Shown: positions 10,321 to 19,951 of the stretch, piece after piece | How the letters are laid out: each line of letters begins with the position of its first letter | How positions within the stretch are numbered: position 1 is the stretch's first letter | Source of the DNA: Desulfovibrio sp. A2 | GTDB lineage: Bacteria > Desulfobacterota > Desulfovibrionia > Desulfovibrionales > Desulfovibrionaceae | Assembly: GCF_000226255.1 (NCBI RefSeq) | Contig: NZ_AGFG01000033.1 | Span: 56,545 to 120,544 of the forward strand | Reading direction: 5' to 3' | Length of the DNA stretch: 64,000 nucleotides | The notes under the pieces: generated by a model | What the model saw: the letters and a program-made list of their open reading frames with translations, nothing else | Databases searched by the model: none | What the model was told of the DNA's origin: nothing | Position numbers and translations under genes: made by a program

Positions 10321-10425
10321 CCTGACGCAGGATTTTCGGCCGATGTCCGCAGGGATTCAGGCCCGCCCGACGGACACGCTGCACGCACTTCGGGTCGGGT
10401 CCAACGGGCGAAAAAACACGTCAGG
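10321..10425. repeat. Short relative of the 320-bp repeat
   Basis: About 105 bp with inverted ends: left CCTGACGCAGGATTTTCG, right end reverse complement CCTGACGTGTTTTTTCG. The right half carries CTTCGGGTCGG...CCAACGGGCGAAAA, the same block found at the right end of the 320-bp copies. It ends 2 nt before the stop codon of the M16 protease gene, the same position the long copies occupy. Confidence 0.65.
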
Positions 10426-10427
10426 CT

Positions 10428-13334
10428 TTACAGCACCCGTTCCACGCGCCAGCCCCGCTCACCCGCCACGCGCTCCAGCGCGCCTCCGCCCAGCACCGCC
10501 ACCCGGCCCGTGCGGGCCGCTGCGGCCATGACGTCGGCCAGGGCGCGGAAGTGGTCGTTGGTGGTGGACAGGATTTCGTCGCGCATCTGCTGGCGCGCCG
10601 CGTCGGAATCGCCCGACAGGCGGCGGAACAGCGCGGCCGAGCCCTTGGCGTCGGGCAGCATGTGCCGGTCCACGTCGCCGATGGCCCCCACGATGGCGTT
10701 GGACAGTTCCGTGGACGAAAGCGACACGCGGCGCAGGTAGTCGGCCGTGGCGTCGTACACGTCCAGCGTGGCGGCCACGTTGGGGTCGCGGTACGAAACC
10801 TGCGCCAGCACGCCGCTGGCCCGGTCGAAGGCGCAGAACGCGCCGTAAGCCCCGCCCTGCACGCGCACGCGGTCCCACAGGAAGGCCATGCGCAGGTGCT
10901 TGAACACCACGTTGGCCGAGCCGTGGTAGGCGTAGCCAAGGGAATAGAGGTCGGCCGCCTTGCCCACGTAGTTGACCTGCGCGGGCATGACCAGCGCCTC
11001 GGCGGCGGCCGGGGCCTCGCCGTACCGCCACTGCGCCGTGGCCGATTCCGCCGCCACGTCGGGCAGCGCCCCGGCCAGCGCGGCGGCCGGAGCAGCCACG
11101 ATGCGCCCGCCCTCTTCGTCGGCGGTGACGTTCATCAGGCAGTTGGAACGGCGCAGCACCAGCCCGCGCAGGGCGTCCAGGTCGGCCAGCACGCCGTCCC
11201 AGTCCTGCTCCATGCGTTCGGCCAGGGTGCGCAGGAAGGTCAGGTACGACACGCCGGACGTGGCCTCGTCCAGCCAGCCCGCCTCGGTGTACCCCGCGCG
11301 CAGCCGGGCCATGACGATGCCGTGGCCTGAAGGCGCCAGCACGTGCTCCTGCCGGGCCTTTTCCTCCAGCACCATGCGCTGGAAGCGTTCGCGGTCGTCG
11401 AACTTCGCCTCCAGCAGCACTTCGGAAAGGATGTCGTACAGCGCGGGCACGTTGTCGTAGGTGGCCTTGCCGTGCACCACCAGCCGCGCCACGGGTTGGC
11501 GCGCGCCCAGGGTGGTGGCGAACAGGGTGTCGGCATCCATGCCGCCGGTCTTGCGGGCGATGCGCATGCCAAGGTCCACGAAGTCGCGCCTAGCGGTGCC
11601 CATCTCGAACAGGGCGCGCCCGAACAGCGGGACGAGGGGCACCAGGCGCGCGGGCACGGCGGACAGGTCGAAGGTGGTCTCGGTGTAGGCGATGCCCGAG
11701 GTGTCCAGGTCGTGGAACAACACCGGCACCGCGCCCGCCTGCCTGTCTTCGTCGGGGATGGGGCGGTTTTCCCGGGGCAGGTCTTCCAGCTTCAGGCCGG
11801 GGATGGTGGCCAGGGCCTCCAGGCTGTCCGGGGCCTCTTGCAGGCTGCGCAGGGCGCGGGTTTCCTCCACCAGGGCCACGCGTTCGCACTGGCGCAGGCT
11901 TTGGCGGTATTCCTCCAGGCGGGCCGCCTCGGCGGCCTCACGGCGTTCGGCCAGCTTGCGGTCCGGCGTCAGCAGCACCGTGGCCACGTGCTGGTTGTCC
12001 AGCAGCCATTCACGGATCAGCCCTTCGAAGTAGCGTTCGCCCGAGGCGACGCGCGCCTTGATGGCGGCCAGCGGGGCTTCCCATTCCAGCAGGGCCAGCG
12101 GGTCGCCGTCGTACAGCCAGGTGGTCAGGCTGCGCACCATCACCGAAAGCCCCACCGGATAGCGGCCGGAATTGTTTTCGCGCAGGGCGAATTCCACGCT
12201 GTTCACGGCGGCTTCCACGGCGTCGGCGGGCAGACCATCCTCGGCCAGGTCGGCCAGAGTCTCCATGATCAGCATTTCCACGTCGGACGCGGTCCTGGGA
12301 TCGATGCCCCGCAACCCCACGGAAAAGTACATCTGGCGCAGGTCGCTTTCCAGGCCCACCCCGGCCACGTCCTCGCCCAGGCCCGATTCGATCAGCGCGC
12401 GCCGCAGGGGCGAGCCGGGCAAGCCCAGCAGGATGTGCTCCAGCATCTCGAAGGCGAAGTTGCGCTCCACGTCGGCGGTTTCGCACAGCAGCCAGTTCAT
12501 GGTCACCATGCCCCGGTCGTCGCCTTCCGACGCCGCGAACGGCGTTTCGAGCATGCGCGGCGTGTCGGAGCGGGGTTGCAGCGGCACGGCGGAATCCACC
12601 TCGATGCGCGAAAAGCGGGCCAGCACGGTGGCCAGGCAGGCCAGCCGGTCCTCTTCCGGGTCGTCGCCCCAGAAGAAGAAGCGGGCGTTGCTGGGGTGGT
12701 AGTAGGTGGCGTGAAAATCGGCGAACTGCTCGTAGGTCAGGTCGGGGATGCGTTCCGGGTTGCCGCCGGAATCGAGCCCGTAGGTAATGTCGGGGAACAG
12801 CGCCTGCTGCGACTGCTCGGACAGGATGGATTCCGGCGAGGAGTACACGCCCTTCATCTCGTTGTAGACCACGCCCTTGTAGGCGAAGGGGCCTTCCGGC
12901 GCGTCGGCCTCGATGTGCCAGCCTTCCTGCCGGAAGATTTCCTCGGTGATGCGCGGAAAGAACACCGCGTCCAGGTACACGTCCACCAGGTTGCGGAAGT
13001 CCTGCAGGTTGGCCGAGGCCACCGGGTAGCAGGTCTTGTCCGGATAGGTGAAGGCGTTCAGGAAGGTTTGCAGCGAGCCCTTCAGCAGTTCCACGAAGGG
13101 TTCCTTGACCGGGTACTTCTCGGACCCGCAGAGCACCGAATGTTCAAGGATGTGCGCCACCCCGGTGGAATCGGCGGGCGGCGTGCGGAAGGTGACGCCG
13201 AAGACCTTGTTCTCGTCGGCGTTGCAGCAGGAAAGCAGTTGCGCGCTTGTGGCCCCGTGGCGCCACAGGCGGATGCGGCTGTTCAGTTCATGGACGGTGC
13301 GCTCGAAAACGAGGTCGAACCCGTGGGATTGCAT
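10428..13334 (-). CDS. M16 family zinc metallopeptidase, presequence-protease (PreP) type
   Basis: 968 residues from ATG 13334, preceded by GGAGGAA at 7 nt. It has the inverted zinc motif HILEH (residues 61-65) in the first domain, with the pattern GVAHILEHSVLCGS and PVKEPFVELLKGSLQTFLNAFTYPDKT typical of the PreP/CYM1 branch (M16C, roughly 970-1000 residues). These large clamshell enzymes degrade short unfolded peptides. There is no signal peptide, so it is probably cytoplasmic. Monocistronic; spacer 13335-13576 upstream has a 7-bp GC hairpin around 13377-13406 and nothing else clear. Frame and family are secure. Confidence 0.92.
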   Translation of the reverse strand: MQSHGFDLVFERTVHELNSRIRLWRHGATSAQLLSCCNADENKVFGVTFRTPPADSTGVAHILEHSVLCGSEKYPVKEPFVELLKGSLQTFLNAFTYPDKTCYPVASANLQDFRNLVDVYLDAVFFPRITEEIFRQEGWHIEADAPEGPFAYKGVVYNEMKGVYSSPESILSEQSQQALFPDITYGLDSGGNPERIPDLTYEQFADFHATYYHPSNARFFFWGDDPEEDRLACLATVLARFSRIEVDSAVPLQPRSDTPRMLETPFAASEGDDRGMVTMNWLLCETADVERNFAFEMLEHILLGLPGSPLRRALIESGLGEDVAGVGLESDLRQMYFSVGLRGIDPRTASDVEMLIMETLADLAEDGLPADAVEAAVNSVEFALRENNSGRYPVGLSVMVRSLTTWLYDGDPLALLEWEAPLAAIKARVASGERYFEGLIREWLLDNQHVATVLLTPDRKLAERREAAEAARLEEYRQSLRQCERVALVEETRALRSLQEAPDSLEALATIPGLKLEDLPRENRPIPDEDRQAGAVPVLFHDLDTSGIAYTETTFDLSAVPARLVPLVPLFGRALFEMGTARRDFVDLGMRIARKTGGMDADTLFATTLGARQPVARLVVHGKATYDNVPALYDILSEVLLEAKFDDRERFQRMVLEEKARQEHVLAPSGHGIVMARLRAGYTEAGWLDEATSGVSYLTFLRTLAERMEQDWDGVLADLDALRGLVLRRSNCLMNVTADEEGGRIVAAPAAALAGALPDVAAESATAQWRYGEAPAAAEALVMPAQVNYVGKAADLYSLGYAYHGSANVVFKHLRMAFLWDRVRVQGGAYGAFCAFDRASGVLAQVSYRDPNVAATLDVYDATADYLRRVSLSSTELSNAIVGAIGDVDRHMLPDAKGSAALFRRLSGDSDAARQQMRDEILSTTNDHFRALADVMAAAARTGRVAVLGGGALERVAGERGWRVERVL

Positions 13335-13576
13335 GCGTGGGATTCCTCCGTGGGAGTATCGTGAAGGGGCTGTCCGCCCGGGGCGAAAGAAGGGCTCCGG
13401 GCGGCGCGTCAACGCCCCGCAGCCCTGTACCATGAACATTTCGGGACGTCATGGCAACAGTGTGCGGCGGCCTGCGGCTGGGGCCGGAAACCGCCGCGCC
13501 CTGCGCGGGCGATGCAGGAAGAAGGAGAAAGGACGGGAACACGGCGGAGCCGATCGCCTGGCAGCCAAGGCCGCCC

Positions 13577-14353
13577 TCAGCAGGGGCCGAGCGAATCCTC
13601 GATGCCCTCCGGCCACGCGGGTTCCACCCGGTCGCGGCCAAGGCCCTTGGCCCGGTACAGCGCGTCGTCCGCCAGGCGGAACAGGTCGGAAGGGCCGGTG
13701 ACGACGATGCGCTCGGTGCTGGCCACCCCGATGGAGATGCGCACGGGAATGCGCGTGCCCGGCCCCACCAGAAAGGTGCCGTCGCGCACGGCCAAGCGCA
13801 GCCGCTCCGCGGCGGCCATGGCCCCCGCGCCGCCGATGCCCGGCATGATCACGGCGAACTCCTCGCCGCCCACCCGCGCGGCCACGTCCTGGGTGCGCAG
13901 CCCCGCGCGCAGGATGGCCGCCAGGGTCACCAGCACCCGGTCGCCCTCCTGGTGGCCCCAGGTGTCGTTGACCAGCTTGAAGTGGTCGAGGTCCAGCACC
14001 AGCAGCGAAAGGTCGCCCCCGTCGCGCAGGTGCCGGGCGAACTCCGCATCCAGCATCAGCTCGAAATGACGGCGGTTGTACAGCGAGGTCAACGGGTCCA
14101 CCAGGGTCAGCCGTTCCAGCCGCTGCTCCTTGCGCCCCAGATGGTAGCCGAACACGGCGAACACCAGCACCCCGCCCACGGCCATGTAGACGTCGAGCAC
14201 CAGTTCGTACCGGGGGTGGGTGGGTTCCAAGTCGAACAACCAACGCAGCAACTGCCAGCCCAGCGGCGCGCCAAGGCCCAGCGCGGCCCCCTGGGCCAGA
14301 CGCAGCAGACGTGCCGCCAATCGTGGTACGCCCCCCCCGCCGTTGCCGGTCAT
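13577..14353 (-). CDS. Membrane-anchored diguanylate cyclase (GGDEF)
   Basis: 258 residues from ATG 14353. One to two hydrophobic segments (about 20-40 and 50-70), then a GGDEF domain starting at LTLVDPLTSLYNRRHFE. The active-site signature is GGEEF (162-166), a functional variant, and an RTQD I-site lies five residues upstream (153-156), the standard spacing for product inhibition by c-di-GMP. It therefore should make c-di-GMP near the membrane. It follows the gene at 14386 by 32 nt and is likely co-transcribed with it. No recognised input domain, so the signal is unknown. Confidence 0.9.
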   Translation of the reverse strand: MTGNGGGGVPRLAARLLRLAQGAALGLGAPLGWQLLRWLFDLEPTHPRYELVLDVYMAVGGVLVFAVFGYHLGRKEQRLERLTLVDPLTSLYNRRHFELMLDAEFARHLRDGGDLSLLVLDLDHFKLVNDTWGHQEGDRVLVTLAAILRAGLRTQDVAARVGGEEFAVIMPGIGGAGAMAAAERLRLAVRDGTFLVGPGTRIPVRISIGVASTERIVVTGPSDLFRLADDALYRAKGLGRDRVEPAWPEGIEDSLGPC

Positions 14354-14385
14354 GATCCACCCCCGCGTTGGGCGCCCCCTGCTGC

Positions 14386-15147
14386 TTAGCGCATGTAGGA
14401 CCGCGCAATGCGAAACACGTCGTCGTAGGCCAGCCGCGCCTTGATGCCAAGGGCCAGTTCCAGCGACATGGCCATCTTGTCGCGCACGTCGTCCAGCAAC
14501 ACCTGTTTGTGTTTTTTCAACCACTTGCGGACGAATGGCGCGTCGAAACCATCGGCCACCAACGCCATGCCGTCGGCGAAGAAGCGCGATCCCAGGTGCT
14601 CGAGGAAGGGGCGGCAGGCCATTCTGCCGTGATGGCGGGAAAGCAGGACGTAGAACAGCAGGGCCACGATGAGCCGATCGTCCTGCAACCGGTGGGAAAC
14701 GTCGAAGAAGCGTTCGGCGGGGGGTTTTTCCCCGGCCTGGCGCAACAGTTCCTGGGCGTAGCCCAGGGCCTTTTCGGTGGTGATGGGCGGAACGGGATAG
14801 CGGGCGGCGATGCGGGCCATGGTGCGCAGGGGATTTTCGCCCCCGGCCACGTCCATGACGGCCACGCGCATCAGGTCCAGCCGCCGGTCCAGTTCGCCGC
14901 GCAGCAGGTCGCCCCGCGCGGCGGCGCAGCGGCGCACCCGGTCTTCGCCCATGTCGCCGCTGAAGGTGATCTCCAGCAGGTGCCGCACGAAGGGCTCGGA
15001 GGTGAATTCCGCCTCCTGGTCCAGCCCCTTGAAGTTGCGGCGGTTGCCCACAAGCTTCTTCAGGGAGAGCCAGTAGGCGGCCACCCCTTCCATGGGCATT
15101 TCGAGGAGGTCGAAATCCCTGATGCTCTGCGATGCGGTCTGCGACAT
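14386..15147 (-). CDS. Conserved-looking cytoplasmic protein of unknown function
   Basis: 253 residues, largely alpha-helical, no signal peptide or membrane segment. I do not recognise a family. Visible features: a charged helical N-terminal half with EFTSEPFVRHLLEITFSGDMGEDRVRRC, a middle segment KALGYAQELLRQAGEKPPAERFFDV, and a basic C-terminus RKWLKKHKQVLLDDVRDKM. It precedes the diguanylate cyclase gene by 32 nt and shares the promoter at 15208-15236, so it may be its regulatory partner; that is inference from position. The reading frame is long and unbroken, with typical codon bias. Confidence 0.75.
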   Translation of the reverse strand: MSQTASQSIRDFDLLEMPMEGVAAYWLSLKKLVGNRRNFKGLDQEAEFTSEPFVRHLLEITFSGDMGEDRVRRCAAARGDLLRGELDRRLDLMRVAVMDVAGGENPLRTMARIAARYPVPPITTEKALGYAQELLRQAGEKPPAERFFDVSHRLQDDRLIVALLFYVLLSRHHGRMACRPFLEHLGSRFFADGMALVADGFDAPFVRKWLKKHKQVLLDDVRDKMAMSLELALGIKARLAYDDVFRIARSYMR

Positions 15148-15207
15148 GGCACCTTCCGCCCCTGCATGGTCACGGCGACCCGCCCCCCGGCTGGTTTCAT
15201 TCAGTCA

Positions 15208-15236
15208 ATGATATAACCGTTCCGGGCAGTTGGCAA
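15208..15236 (-). promoter_or_regulatory. Sigma-70-type promoter for the unknown gene/diguanylate cyclase pair
   Basis: On the minus strand TTGCCA, 17 nt, TATCAT; the -10 lies about 60 nt upstream of the ATG at 15147. The remainder of the 15148-15462 spacer is GC-rich with no clear feature. Confidence 0.5.
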
Positions 15237-15462
15237 GGCGAAGCGTGAAACATCAGGACGCGTCGGGCGCGACTGGCCACACGCACCGGCCGACGCGGCG
15301 CGCGGCCTTCACCACGCGTTGCGCCGAATGCGTGACCACGCCGCGCGCGGCGTCGCCGCACTGCGCCAATCGGTGAAATGGCCCGATGGCATGGCGCTAG
15401 GGCGGCTGCCGCGAGCCGTGCGAATGGAGTGAAAAGGAAGGAGCCGCCCTGGCGGGCGAAGG

Positions 15463-15777
15463 TCAGACGCTGACCAACGAATTGTCCGTGCCCGCGAAGG
15501 GGCAATATTCATAGCTGTCGGCCCGGCCGTCGTTCAGCCAGCCCGTCGCGCCACCCGCCAGCAGATAGCGGAAGCGGTATTCGCGCCCCGTCTCCAGTTC
15601 CACCTCGGCGGTGAACGCACCGTCCTTCAGGCGGCGCATGGGGGTGGCCTGCGCGTCCCAGTCGTTGAATTCACCCACCAGGTAGACCTCGGTGGCTTCT
15701 CCCACCTCGTCCGCCTCCAGGCGGAACTTCACCTTGCAGATGGGCCTGCTCTTCAGGAACTGCTTGGTCAATGCCAT
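15463..15777 (-). CDS. Small stand-alone CBM48 / isoamylase-N domain protein
   Basis: 104 residues from ATG 15777 with GGAGGAC just upstream. The sequence is an early-set beta-sandwich of the glycogen-binding CBM48/AMPK-beta type: VKFRLEADEVGEATEVYLVGEFNDWD, then MRRLKDGAFTAEVELETGREYRFRYLL and GGATGWLNDGRADSYEYCPF. Such domains normally sit on glycogen branching or debranching enzymes; here it stands alone with no catalytic domain. Stand-alone versions may bind glycogen or act as AMPK-beta-like adaptors. No glycogen genes are nearby. The upstream spacer to 16118 holds the terminator of the next gene. Confidence 0.82.
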   Translation of the reverse strand: MALTKQFLKSRPICKVKFRLEADEVGEATEVYLVGEFNDWDAQATPMRRLKDGAFTAEVELETGREYRFRYLLAGGATGWLNDGRADSYEYCPFAGTDNSLVSV

Positions 15778-16040
15778 GGCTGTCCTCCATGTTGCCCGGA
15801 CGCAACTCCGGACACTGTCGGAAAAAGGATACCCGTACATTGTGACAGGAACATTATCCGCCGGAAAAGGCAACCCCGGAGGAAACCGCCTGCGAAGGCT
15901 ACGGCAGACCGGATTTCCGGCCAGGGTCGCGCCGCGGCGGGTGCACACGGGGGCGCATCTGCTCGCTGTTTGACGCCGCCCCACCTCGTGCGCGGCGCAT
16001 TCAGTCCTTGGCACAGAGCCCGGCGGCGGTGCGGCAACGC

Positions 16041-16078
16041 AAAAACGCGCGTCCCCCGGCAATGCCGGAAGACGCGCG
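16041..16078 (-). terminator. Intrinsic terminator after the gene at 16119
   Basis: On the minus strand CGCGCGTC...GACGCGCG forms an 8-bp outer stem with an inner CCGGC/GCCGG stem, followed by TTTTT. It lies 40 nt beyond the stop. Confidence 0.75.
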
Positions 16079-16118
16079 AACGGTTCACGCGGGTCAGGGA
16101 AAAGGGGGCGACGGTCCG

Positions 16119-16511
16119 TCAGCCGTTGGCGGCCTTCAGCGTCTCTTCCACGCTGGCCAGCAGGGCCGCGTCGGAAGGTGCGGCATCAAGCCCGCACAGG
16201 CCGCGCACGGCCAGCAACAGCATGTCGAGTTGCATGGACATGTCGCATTGACCGTTGTTGATGACGCACCGGTCACCTTCCACACGCAGGCGGTAGGCCC
16301 GGCGGCTGCGCGCGGCCCCGCTGCCGGAGACGATGTAGTAGATCTGCTCGTTGTCTTCGGTGACGTAGAGCTTCTGGCGGGTGAGCACGCCGGTCTCGTC
16401 GTCGTACCACGAGCATTCGGAGAACAGGCGGCCCTTGAACGCGATGTCGTGGCCCGCGTCGTTGCGCAGCGAAATGTCTTCCATCGCCCTGCAGGTCATG
16501 TCCGAACCCAT
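16119..16511 (-). CDS. Unknown cytoplasmic protein
   Basis: 130 residues from ATG 16511; GAGGAGG is 6 nt upstream, whereas the GTG two codons earlier overlaps that ribosome site. The protein looks like a small beta-rich domain (GRLFSECSWYDDETGVLTRQKLYVTED, IYYIVSGSG, AYRLRVEGDRCVINNGQCDM) followed by helices. No family recognised; no membrane segment. It follows the HTH gene by 10 nt and ends in a strong terminator, so the two form an operon. Confidence 0.75.
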   Translation of the reverse strand: MGSDMTCRAMEDISLRNDAGHDIAFKGRLFSECSWYDDETGVLTRQKLYVTEDNEQIYYIVSGSGAARSRRAYRLRVEGDRCVINNGQCDMSMQLDMLLLAVRGLCGLDAAPSDAALLASVEETLKAANG

Positions 16512-16521
16512 GCGCACCTCC

Positions 16522-16806
16522 TCACGATGTGGGAAGGGTTAGCTGTCGGGGGCCTTCCGGCTTCTTGGCCTTGCCCGGCGCGGGGCGTTCCGCGGGCGCC
16601 GCATCCGCGACGGTTTCCCCGTCGCCGAACAGCGCGCCGCCGCCCTGGGCTGTCCAGAAGGCTTCCAGGTCACTGCGCGAGATGCGGTAGCCGCGCCCCA
16701 GGCGGGCCGCCCGCAACGTGCCGTCCTTGATGGCGCGGCGAAGGGTCTCCTTGTGACAGCTCAGGAGATCCGCCGCTTCCGCAAGGGTGAAGGTGGTCTT
16801 GGCCAT
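16522..16806 (-). CDS. Excisionase/AlpA-type helix-turn-helix protein
   Basis: 94 residues from ATG 16806 (AAGGA upstream). Residues 5-53 are a MerR-like winged helix of the excisionase-type HTH_17 class: FTLAEAADLLSCHKETLRRAI followed by DGTLRAARLGRGYRISRSDLEAFW. The remainder is a Pro/Lys-rich tail. Such domains bind DNA as transcription factors or recombination directionality factors. No integrase, att site or phage gene is nearby, so a chromosomal regulator is more likely. A dyad with TGGTGT arms near the promoter (17036-17054) could be its autoregulatory site. Confidence 0.82.
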   Translation of the reverse strand: MAKTTFTLAEAADLLSCHKETLRRAIKDGTLRAARLGRGYRISRSDLEAFWTAQGGGALFGDGETVADAAPAERPAPGKAKKPEGPRQLTLPTS

Positions 16807-17014
16807 TCGCGCGTCCTTGCCGGCGCTTGCTGGCGCCGCGCGCGGCCCCGATCCGGCACCGGCACGGCGCACGCCATCCGGCACTCGCCATCCGCCGCTC
16901 GCCGCGAAAACCGCAACGGACGGCACCTGCCATGCCTCCCCCGGCCCGCATGCGCGGCCCTGCATGGTTCCTGGACTGGGCCGGAACGTTCCGACCTGCG
17001 CCCATCTCTTCGTC

Positions 17015-17054
17015 GGACTAGCATCGACAATCAACTGGTGTCAACAATACACCA
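17015..17054 (-). promoter_or_regulatory. Candidate promoter with overlapping dyad upstream of the HTH gene
   Basis: On the minus strand TTGACA (17044-17039), 18 nt, TAGTCC (17020-17015). The dyad TGGTGTCAACAATACACCA (17036-17054, 6-nt arms) overlaps the -35. The leader to the HTH start would be about 200 nt. I see nothing else in 16807-17372. Confidence 0.35.
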
Positions 17055-17372
17055 CTGCGTGCGCACCCGCACCACCATGATTTACCGAATGTCATCCGCC
17101 GTCACTCCGGCCAGCCGCCGCACGAAGAAACCCTTTCCTGGCGGCCTTCAGTCTGTTTCCGCCCATGACGCGCGCCTGCTGCCGGCAACAACCACCCGCA
17201 CCCATTCGCGCCCGATGTTGGACATTGTGGCGAACTCGCGGCCACAGTGCTCCACGGACGGCCATTCGTGCCGACCAGGCGGCCGGGCGACCAGGGCCTG
17301 CAATCCCGGCCCTGCCGCCTGCCGCCGCCCAAGGGTACGGCAGACCCGGCGTCCACGCGGCCCCGCACGCGC

Positions 17373-17404
17373 GAAAAGGCCCGCCCCCTTGCGGGAGCGG
17401 GCCT
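17373..17404 (-). terminator. Intrinsic terminator of the chemoreceptor gene
   Basis: On the minus strand AGGCCCGC...GCGGGCCT with an inner CCC/GGG continuation, followed by TTTT. It begins 27 nt after the stop. Confidence 0.75.
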
Positions 17405-17430
17405 GACATGCGTCATGCGCCGTGCGGGCG

Positions 17431-19857
17431 TCAGCCCTGCACGATCTCGCGCAGGCGCGCGGCCAGCGCGCCAAGGTCGTTGATGGCCCTGGCCGCCTCT
17501 TCCATGCGGCGGGCCGTGTCGTCGGACAGGTCGCTGACCTGCGTCACGCTGCGGGTTATCTCCTCGCTGGCGGCGGACTGCTGCTCCGCCGCCGTGGCGA
17601 TGGACGTGACCTGCGCCGAGGTGTCGTTGACCAGCGCCACGATCTCGCGCAGCGCCTCGCCGGAACGGCCCGCCAGCGTCGTGGCGTTGTCCACGGCCCC
17701 GGCCACCTCTTCCATGCTGGCGATGTTACGCGCCGCGCCGGACTGGATGGTCTCTATGGACCGGCGCACTTCCTGCGTGGCGTTCATGGTCTTTTCGGCC
17801 AGCTTGCGCACCTCGTCGGCCACAACGGCAAAGCCGCGCCCGGCGTCACCGGCGCGCGCCGCCTCGATGGCCGCGTTCAGCGCCAGCAGGTTGGTCTGGT
17901 CTGCGATGTCCGAGATCACGTTCATGATCTGGCCGATGGACTCCGCCTGCCGTCCCAACTCGCCCAGGTTGCCGCGCAGCACTCCGGTAAGGCTGCTGAC
18001 CTGGCCGATGGCGGACACGGCCTCTTCCACCACCTGCGCGCCCTCGCGGGCGCGGGTCTGGCCGCTGTCGGCCTGCCGCGAGGCGCTGGCGGCGCTGCGC
18101 GCCACCTCCATGATGGTGGCGTTCATCTCCTCGATGGCGGTCACCGATTCGGTGATCAGCCCCCGCTGGTTTTCGGTGCCACGCACAACGCCCTCGGTCT
18201 GCCGCTCGATGGCCCCTGTTGCGTCGGCCACCTGCCCGGCCACCAGGGCCAGTTCCGCGTTGACCTTTTCCATGCGCGCCATGTGGGCGTGCAGGTCGCG
18301 TTCCTTCATCACCAGCTCGGTCACGTCGCTGGCCACTTCCAGGTACCCGGCCTTGTTGCCGTGGCAGTCGCGCACGATGTCGCCGTACGGACGCACGTGG
18401 CGGGTCTGGCCCAGCAGGTTCAGTTCCACTATTTCCGCCTCGTACCGGCCCTGCCGCTGCATGGCCTGGTTGATGGGGCACTGCGTGGTGCCGCAGATGG
18501 AGGCGTTGAAGATGGAGCTGCACTTGCGGCCGCGCACCTTCTCGCCGTCGTCCACCCCGGCGATGCGGGCCACGGCCGTGTTGGCGAGGATGATGTTGTA
18601 GTCGTCGTCCACGGCGAACACCGGGTCGGGGATGGCGTTGACCACGTTCTTGTAGCCTTCCACCGAGCACAGTATGTCCTCTATCTTGCCCATCAGCCGG
18701 TTGAACCACCGGGCCAGCTGGCTGATCTCGTCGCGGCCGGAATCGTTCAGGCGGTCGTTGAGGTTGGCGCGGTCTTCGGTGATGTCGCGGATGAGCGCCA
18801 CCACGCGCGACACCGGGCTGGTGACGAAACGCGAGACCAGCACCGAGAACACCACGCCGGGCACCACCAGCAACGCGACCAGCGCGGCCAGCATGATGCC
18901 CGAGAACCGCTCGAAGATGGCCGTGGCCCCGCTAAGGTCGGAGGCATGCACGAACACGCCCACCTGCTCGCCCCGGTAGTCTTTGACCGGGAAGGCCACC
19001 AGCGCGGTGTCGCCGCCCTCGGCGGTGGTCAGGGCGGCCTTGCCGGCGGTGAGCAGTTCCGGCGTGATCAGCGAAGCAGCGGCCGCCTTGGCGTTGCCCG
19101 CCGCGAAGATGAAGTCCTTGCCCACGCGGGGGTACTTGGCCGTGTCGTTCATGCCCTGGGCCAGCGATTCCAGCGAGGCGTTCATGTACAGCAGCACGTC
19201 CTCGCCTTCGGCGCTGGAGGCGATCTTGAGCAGCGGCGCGAACTCGATGAGCACTTCCACCGAGCCGATCTGCTTGCCGTCCGCGCCCTTCACCGGCGAG
19301 ACGCCGCGTATGTCGAAGCCGCCGCGCCCCACCTCTATGCCCTTCATGGGCTGGCCGGTGCGGTTCACGTCCACCACGGTCTTGCGGAAGCCGGAAATGT
19401 CGTCGGAAACGTCGATGTCCTGGCCGTCACGCTTGATCTGCTTCTTGCTCCACAGCCGCACCAGGCTGCGCCCGTTGGGCAGGTGGAAATGCAGCTTGAA
19501 CTTGCGGCCCGTCACCGCCTCGAACGAGGCCAGGTGGGCGGCAAGGTCGCGGCGCAGAGTTTCGCGGGCCTGCTGCGCCATGGGGTCCTTCTCGTCGTCG
19601 ATCTTGCCGGAAAGGGCCACGGCGTAAGCCGCCTGCACCTCCGGCAGCTGCGAAAACAGCGATGCCTGCTCCAGCGCCTGCGCCGCCAGCAGTTCCACCG
19701 ACTGGGTGACCTCGTTGGCCTTGGCCCGCGCCATCTGGCGCAGGAAGACGCCCTTCAGGTCCGTCAGCTCGCCCGCCAGAAACCAGTACGCTCCGCCGCC
19801 CAGCAGCAGCACCGACAGCGCGAAGGGAAGAAAGAGTTTTTGCCTGATGCCCATCAT
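17431..19857 (-). CDS. Methyl-accepting chemotaxis protein with periplasmic sensor and PAS domain
   Basis: 808 residues from ATG 19857. An N-terminal TM (about 7-27), a periplasmic region of about 280 residues of double-Cache appearance, a second TM ([25 protein letters not shown]), HAMP, a PAS domain ([22 protein letters not shown]) with several Cys ([16 protein letters not shown]), then a methyl-accepting signalling domain with the hairpin tip [36 protein letters not shown], shown in parts here. The tip Glu/Arg residues that contact CheA/CheW are intact. Ligand unknown; the Cys-rich PAS may sense redox state. A sigma-28-like promoter lies upstream. Confidence 0.93.
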   Translation of the reverse strand: MMGIRQKLFLPFALSVLLLGGGAYWFLAGELTDLKGVFLRQMARAKANEVTQSVELLAAQALEQASLFSQLPEVQAAYAVALSGKIDDEKDPMAQQARETLRRDLAAHLASFEAVTGRKFKLHFHLPNGRSLVRLWSKKQIKRDGQDIDVSDDISGFRKTVVDVNRTGQPMKGIEVGRGGFDIRGVSPVKGADGKQIGSVEVLIEFAPLLKIASSAEGEDVLLYMNASLESLAQGMNDTAKYPRVGKDFIFAAGNAKAAAASLITPELLTAGKAALTTAEGGDTALVAFPVKDYRGEQVGVFVHASDLSGATAIFERFSGIMLAALVALLVVPGVVFSVLVSRFVTSPVSRVVALIRDITEDRANLNDRLNDSGRDEISQLARWFNRLMGKIEDILCSVEGYKNVVNAIPDPVFAVDDDYNIILANTAVARIAGVDDGEKVRGRKCSSIFNASICGTTQCPINQAMQRQGRYEAEIVELNLLGQTRHVRPYGDIVRDCHGNKAGYLEVASDVTELVMKERDLHAHMARMEKVNAELALVAGQVADATGAIERQTEGVVRGTENQRGLITESVTAIEEMNATIMEVARSAASASRQADSGQTRAREGAQVVEEAVSAIGQVSSLTGVLRGNLGELGRQAESIGQIMNVISDIADQTNLLALNAAIEAARAGDAGRGFAVVADEVRKLAEKTMNATQEVRRSIETIQSGAARNIASMEEVAGAVDNATTLAGRSGEALREIVALVNDTSAQVTSIATAAEQQSAASEEITRSVTQVSDLSDDTARRMEEAARAINDLGALAARLREIVQG

Positions 19858-19924
19858 GACCCCCGTCTGGGTGATTCCGCGCCGCATCCCCGTGCGCGCG
19901 GTAGAACTAATGATCCTACCTGCC

Positions 19925-19951
19925 ATATCGGAAAAAACAACTGGTTCATTA
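19925..19951 (-). promoter_or_regulatory. Sigma-28 (FliA)-like promoter of the chemoreceptor gene
   Basis: On the minus strand TAAT, 15 nt, TCCGATAT, against the flagellar/chemotaxis consensus TAAA-N15-GCCGATAA. It lies 68 nt upstream of the start codon and within a locally AT-rich stretch. Confidence 0.45.

Noticed and set aside
16522..16806. Excisionase-like HTH as a sign of a prophage or integrative element
   Set aside because: No integrase, structural phage gene, tRNA att site or composition shift nearby.
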